From an uncultured Janibacter sp. (GTDB lineage: Bacteria; Actinomycetota; Actinomycetes; Actinomycetales; Dermatophilaceae): 5,127 bases of DNA. A program made the position numbers and the translations under genes. The notes below the pieces were generated by a model. The model had not been told where the DNA came from, did no database searches, and saw nothing but the letters and a program-made list of their open reading frames with translations. The stretch is from assembly GCA_946222495.1 (NCBI GenBank), contig CAMICF010000212.1, positions 1 through 5,127 of the forward strand. Direction: 5' to 3'. Positions 3,707-5,127 of this stretch are shown here, piece after piece (the stretch's first letter is position 1; the number at the start of each line of letters is the position of its first letter).

Positions 3707-4759
3707 GTGCCCAGGACCGTGCTCGTGGTCGGGGTCTCCCGCCACCTCGGAGGCGCGTTCGCGCGACGACTGAGCCGGGACGAGAGCGTGGAGCGGATCA
3801 TCGGCGTCGACGTCGTGCCGCCCCGGCACGGCATCGGTCGCGCGGAGTTCATGCGCGCCGACATCCGCAGCCCCCTCGTCAGCCGGATCATCTCCGGCAA
3901 CGACGTCGACACCGTCGTGCACGCCGGTGTCATCGCCACCCCGCGCGCCGGGGGCGGACGAGCGACGCAGAAGGAGATCAACGTCATCGGCACCATGCAG
4001 CTGCTCGCTGCGTGCCAGCGCGCGGAGTCGGTGACCAAGCTCGTCGTGAAGTCGACCGCCGGCGTCTACGGCTCCAGCCCGCGCGACCCGGCGATGTTCA
4101 CCGAGGACATGTCCGCGAAGAAGATGCCGGGCTCCGGGTGGGCCCGCGACAGCGTCGAGGTCGAGGGCTACGTGCGCGGGCTCTCCCGCCGCCGCTCCGA
4201 TATCGAGACGACCACGCTGCGCTTCGCCAATGTCATCGGCCCGCGCATCCGCACCGCCTTCACCGACCACTTCTCGCTGCCGGTCATCCCGCTCCCGCTC
4301 GGCTTCGACGCCCGGCTGCAGTTCGTGCACGAGGACGACTGCGTGGGCGCCATGGCCCAGGCCGTGCACGCCCCCGGGCTCGGCCCGGTCAACGTCGCCG
4401 GCGACGGCATCATCACCGCCACCCAGGCCGCGAACATCGCCGGGCGCCCCTTCGTCCTCGTCCCGCGGATGGCGACCGGCGCGATCACCGACCTGGCCAA
4501 GCGCTTCGGGCTGATGGACATGGGGTCGGACCAGCTCGACATGCTGGCCTTCGGTCGCGGCCTGGACACGACACGGATGCGCGACCGGCTCGGCTTCGAG
4601 CCGGCCTACTCCACCCGGGCGGCCTACGAGGACTTCGCCCGGGCGACCAAGGGCCGGGTCATGGACCACCTGCCCTTCGCCCAGCCCGGATGGTCCGCCG
4701 TCCAGGCCGCGGAGGCCGCGATGCGCGCCGTGACGCCCACCAGCGAGAGCGAGAAGTGA
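3707..4759 (+). CDS. NAD-dependent epimerase/dehydratase-like extended SDR (Rv0501/GalE2-like)
   Basis: A 350-residue soluble protein with an extended short-chain dehydrogenase fold. R3-T-V-L-V-V-G-V-S-R-H-L-G-G is strand 1 plus nucleotide loop, A51-D-I-R is the adenine-site acidic loop, V70-V-H-A-G is strand 4, L112-V-V-K-S-T-A-G-V-Y-G-S-S (112-124) is the catalytic Ser/Thr strand, and L171-R-F-A-N-V-I-G-P (171-179) is the conserved extended-SDR strand. Two features are non-canonical: the glycine loop is G9-V-S-R12-H-L-G15, with Arg at the middle Gly, and the Y-x-x-x-K pair is not seen, the nearest candidate being Y155-V-R-G-L159. M. tuberculosis Rv0501 (annotated galE2) shows the same pattern as I recall it. 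UDP-galactose epimerase activity is therefore doubtful, and a divergent sugar-nucleotide or scaffold role is possible. The next gene starts on the last base of its stop codon. Confidence 0.88.
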   Translation: MPRTVLVVGVSRHLGGAFARRLSRDESVERIIGVDVVPPRHGIGRAEFMRADIRSPLVSRIISGNDVDTVVHAGVIATPRAGGGRATQKEINVIGTMQLLAACQRAESVTKLVVKSTAGVYGSSPRDPAMFTEDMSAKKMPGSGWARDSVEVEGYVRGLSRRRSDIETTTLRFANVIGPRIRTAFTDHFSLPVIPLPLGFDARLQFVHEDDCVGAMAQAVHAPGLGPVNVAGDGIITATQAANIAGRPFVLVPRMATGAITDLAKRFGLMDMGSDQLDMLAFGRGLDTTRMRDRLGFEPAYSTRAAYEDFARATKGRVMDHLPFAQPGWSAVQAAEAAMRAVTPTSESEK

Positions 4760-5127
4760 TGGCCGACAGCACCAGCCGGTCGACCGCCAGGACCTCGGCG
4801 GCGAAGAAGACCGCGAAGACGACCACGACGAAGGGCGCGACGACGTCCTCCGCCTCGAAGACCTCCGCCTCGAAGAGCCCCGCGAAGAAGGCGCCTGCGA
4901 AGAAGGCGGCGTCGAAGAAGACGGCGTCGACGACGGCAGCCGCGAAGAAGACCTCTGCGCAGGCTCCCGCCAAGAAGACGACGACGGCGGCCAAGCGCCC
5001 GAGTGCGGTCTCCGCGGCCGCCGACCGGGCCGGGGGAGAGCGGGCGAAGCGTCGCACGACGCCGCTGCTCACCGGCCCCTCGGCGACGGCGGGCACCGCC
5101 GGCGCGAAGCCGGCGACGCGCACCCGA
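4759..5127 (+). CDS. Lys/Ala/Thr-rich N-terminal region, probably of a PlsC-type acyltransferase (partial)
   Basis: The frame opens with the ATG at 4759, whose A is the last base of the upstream TGA (TGATG overlap), and runs off the window after 123 codons without a stop. The visible part is low-complexity and basic: lysine pairs at residues 16-17, 43-44, 48-49, 53-54, 63-64 and 72-73, mostly as A-K-K or P-A-K-K, only three acidic residues, and no signal peptide or membrane segment. It resembles the tails of histone H1-like and mycobacterial HU-type DNA-binding proteins. By synteny with M. tuberculosis Rv0501-Rv0502 (from memory), the protein should be a lysophospholipid/1-acylglycerol-3-phosphate acyltransferase-like enzyme whose PlsC domain lies beyond the window; some actinobacterial members carry such disordered heads. 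No acyltransferase motif is visible here, so the function rests on position alone. A histone-like protein is the alternative. Confidence 0.7.
   Translation, partial: MADSTSRSTARTSAAKKTAKTTTTKGATTSSASKTSASKSPAKKAPAKKAASKKTASTTAAAKKTSAQAPAKKTTTAAKRPSAVSAAADRAGGERAKRRTTPLLTGPSATAGTAGAKPATRTR

Noticed and set aside
3425..4669. Long open frame on the - strand opposite the SDR gene (414 codons)
   Set aside because: It spans the bS22 gene, a strong hairpin and the SDR gene and has the biased composition of antisense high-GC DNA with no recognisable domain.
4659..5123. Ala/Val/Phe-rich open frame on the - strand at the right edge, looking like a membrane protein
   Set aside because: The hydrophobic look arises from reading the complement of AAG/GCG codons of the Lys/Ala-rich + strand gene, which is coupled to the SDR gene.

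Overview
This window is high-GC DNA from an actinomycete. The evidence is the strong G/C bias at third codon positions, GTG starts beside ATG starts, TANNNT-type -10 elements, and above all a gene order that is characteristic of Actinomycetota. From protein flavour I would guess Micrococcales, perhaps an Intrasporangiaceae-like genus, but that placement is inference. The window is densely coded: seven genes (two of them cut by the window edges), with no mobile element, CRISPR array, tRNA or rRNA visible. No intergenic stretch exceeds 300 bases.

Left part (1-945): the 3' end of one GNAT acetyltransferase and a complete second GNAT gene lie in tandem on the + strand. They end at a perfect 8-bp hairpin that sits between them and a convergent gene. 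Centre-left (946-2871): a cytosolic RCK (TrkA/KtrA-type) potassium-transport regulatory subunit on the - strand is divergent from acuC, an AcuC-type class I zinc deacetylase on the + strand. Only 66 bp separate them. acuC is probably transcribed as a leaderless mRNA.

Right part (2872-5127): a four-gene block on the + strand. It holds a 65-residue excisionase/MerR-like helix-turn-helix protein, a 32-residue very basic ribosomal protein of the bS22 (AURKAIP1/COX24) family, a divergent extended-SDR (NAD-epimerase-like) protein, and the start of a Lys/Ala/Thr-rich protein that is probably the N-terminal tail of a PlsC-type acyltransferase. From memory, the same order occurs in Mycobacterium tuberculosis as Rv0500A - Rv0500B - Rv0501 (galE2) - Rv0502. 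The SDR and the last gene overlap by one base and are likely translationally coupled. The HTH and bS22 genes each have their own candidate promoter, and a very strong 14+5 bp hairpin follows bS22.

Nothing here looks like a defence system or a mobile system. The parts that seem least understood are the conserved link between a one-domain DNA-binding protein, a ribosomal micro-protein and an envelope-type SDR/acyltransferase pair, the unusual active site of the SDR, and the regulatory DNA in front of the HTH gene.
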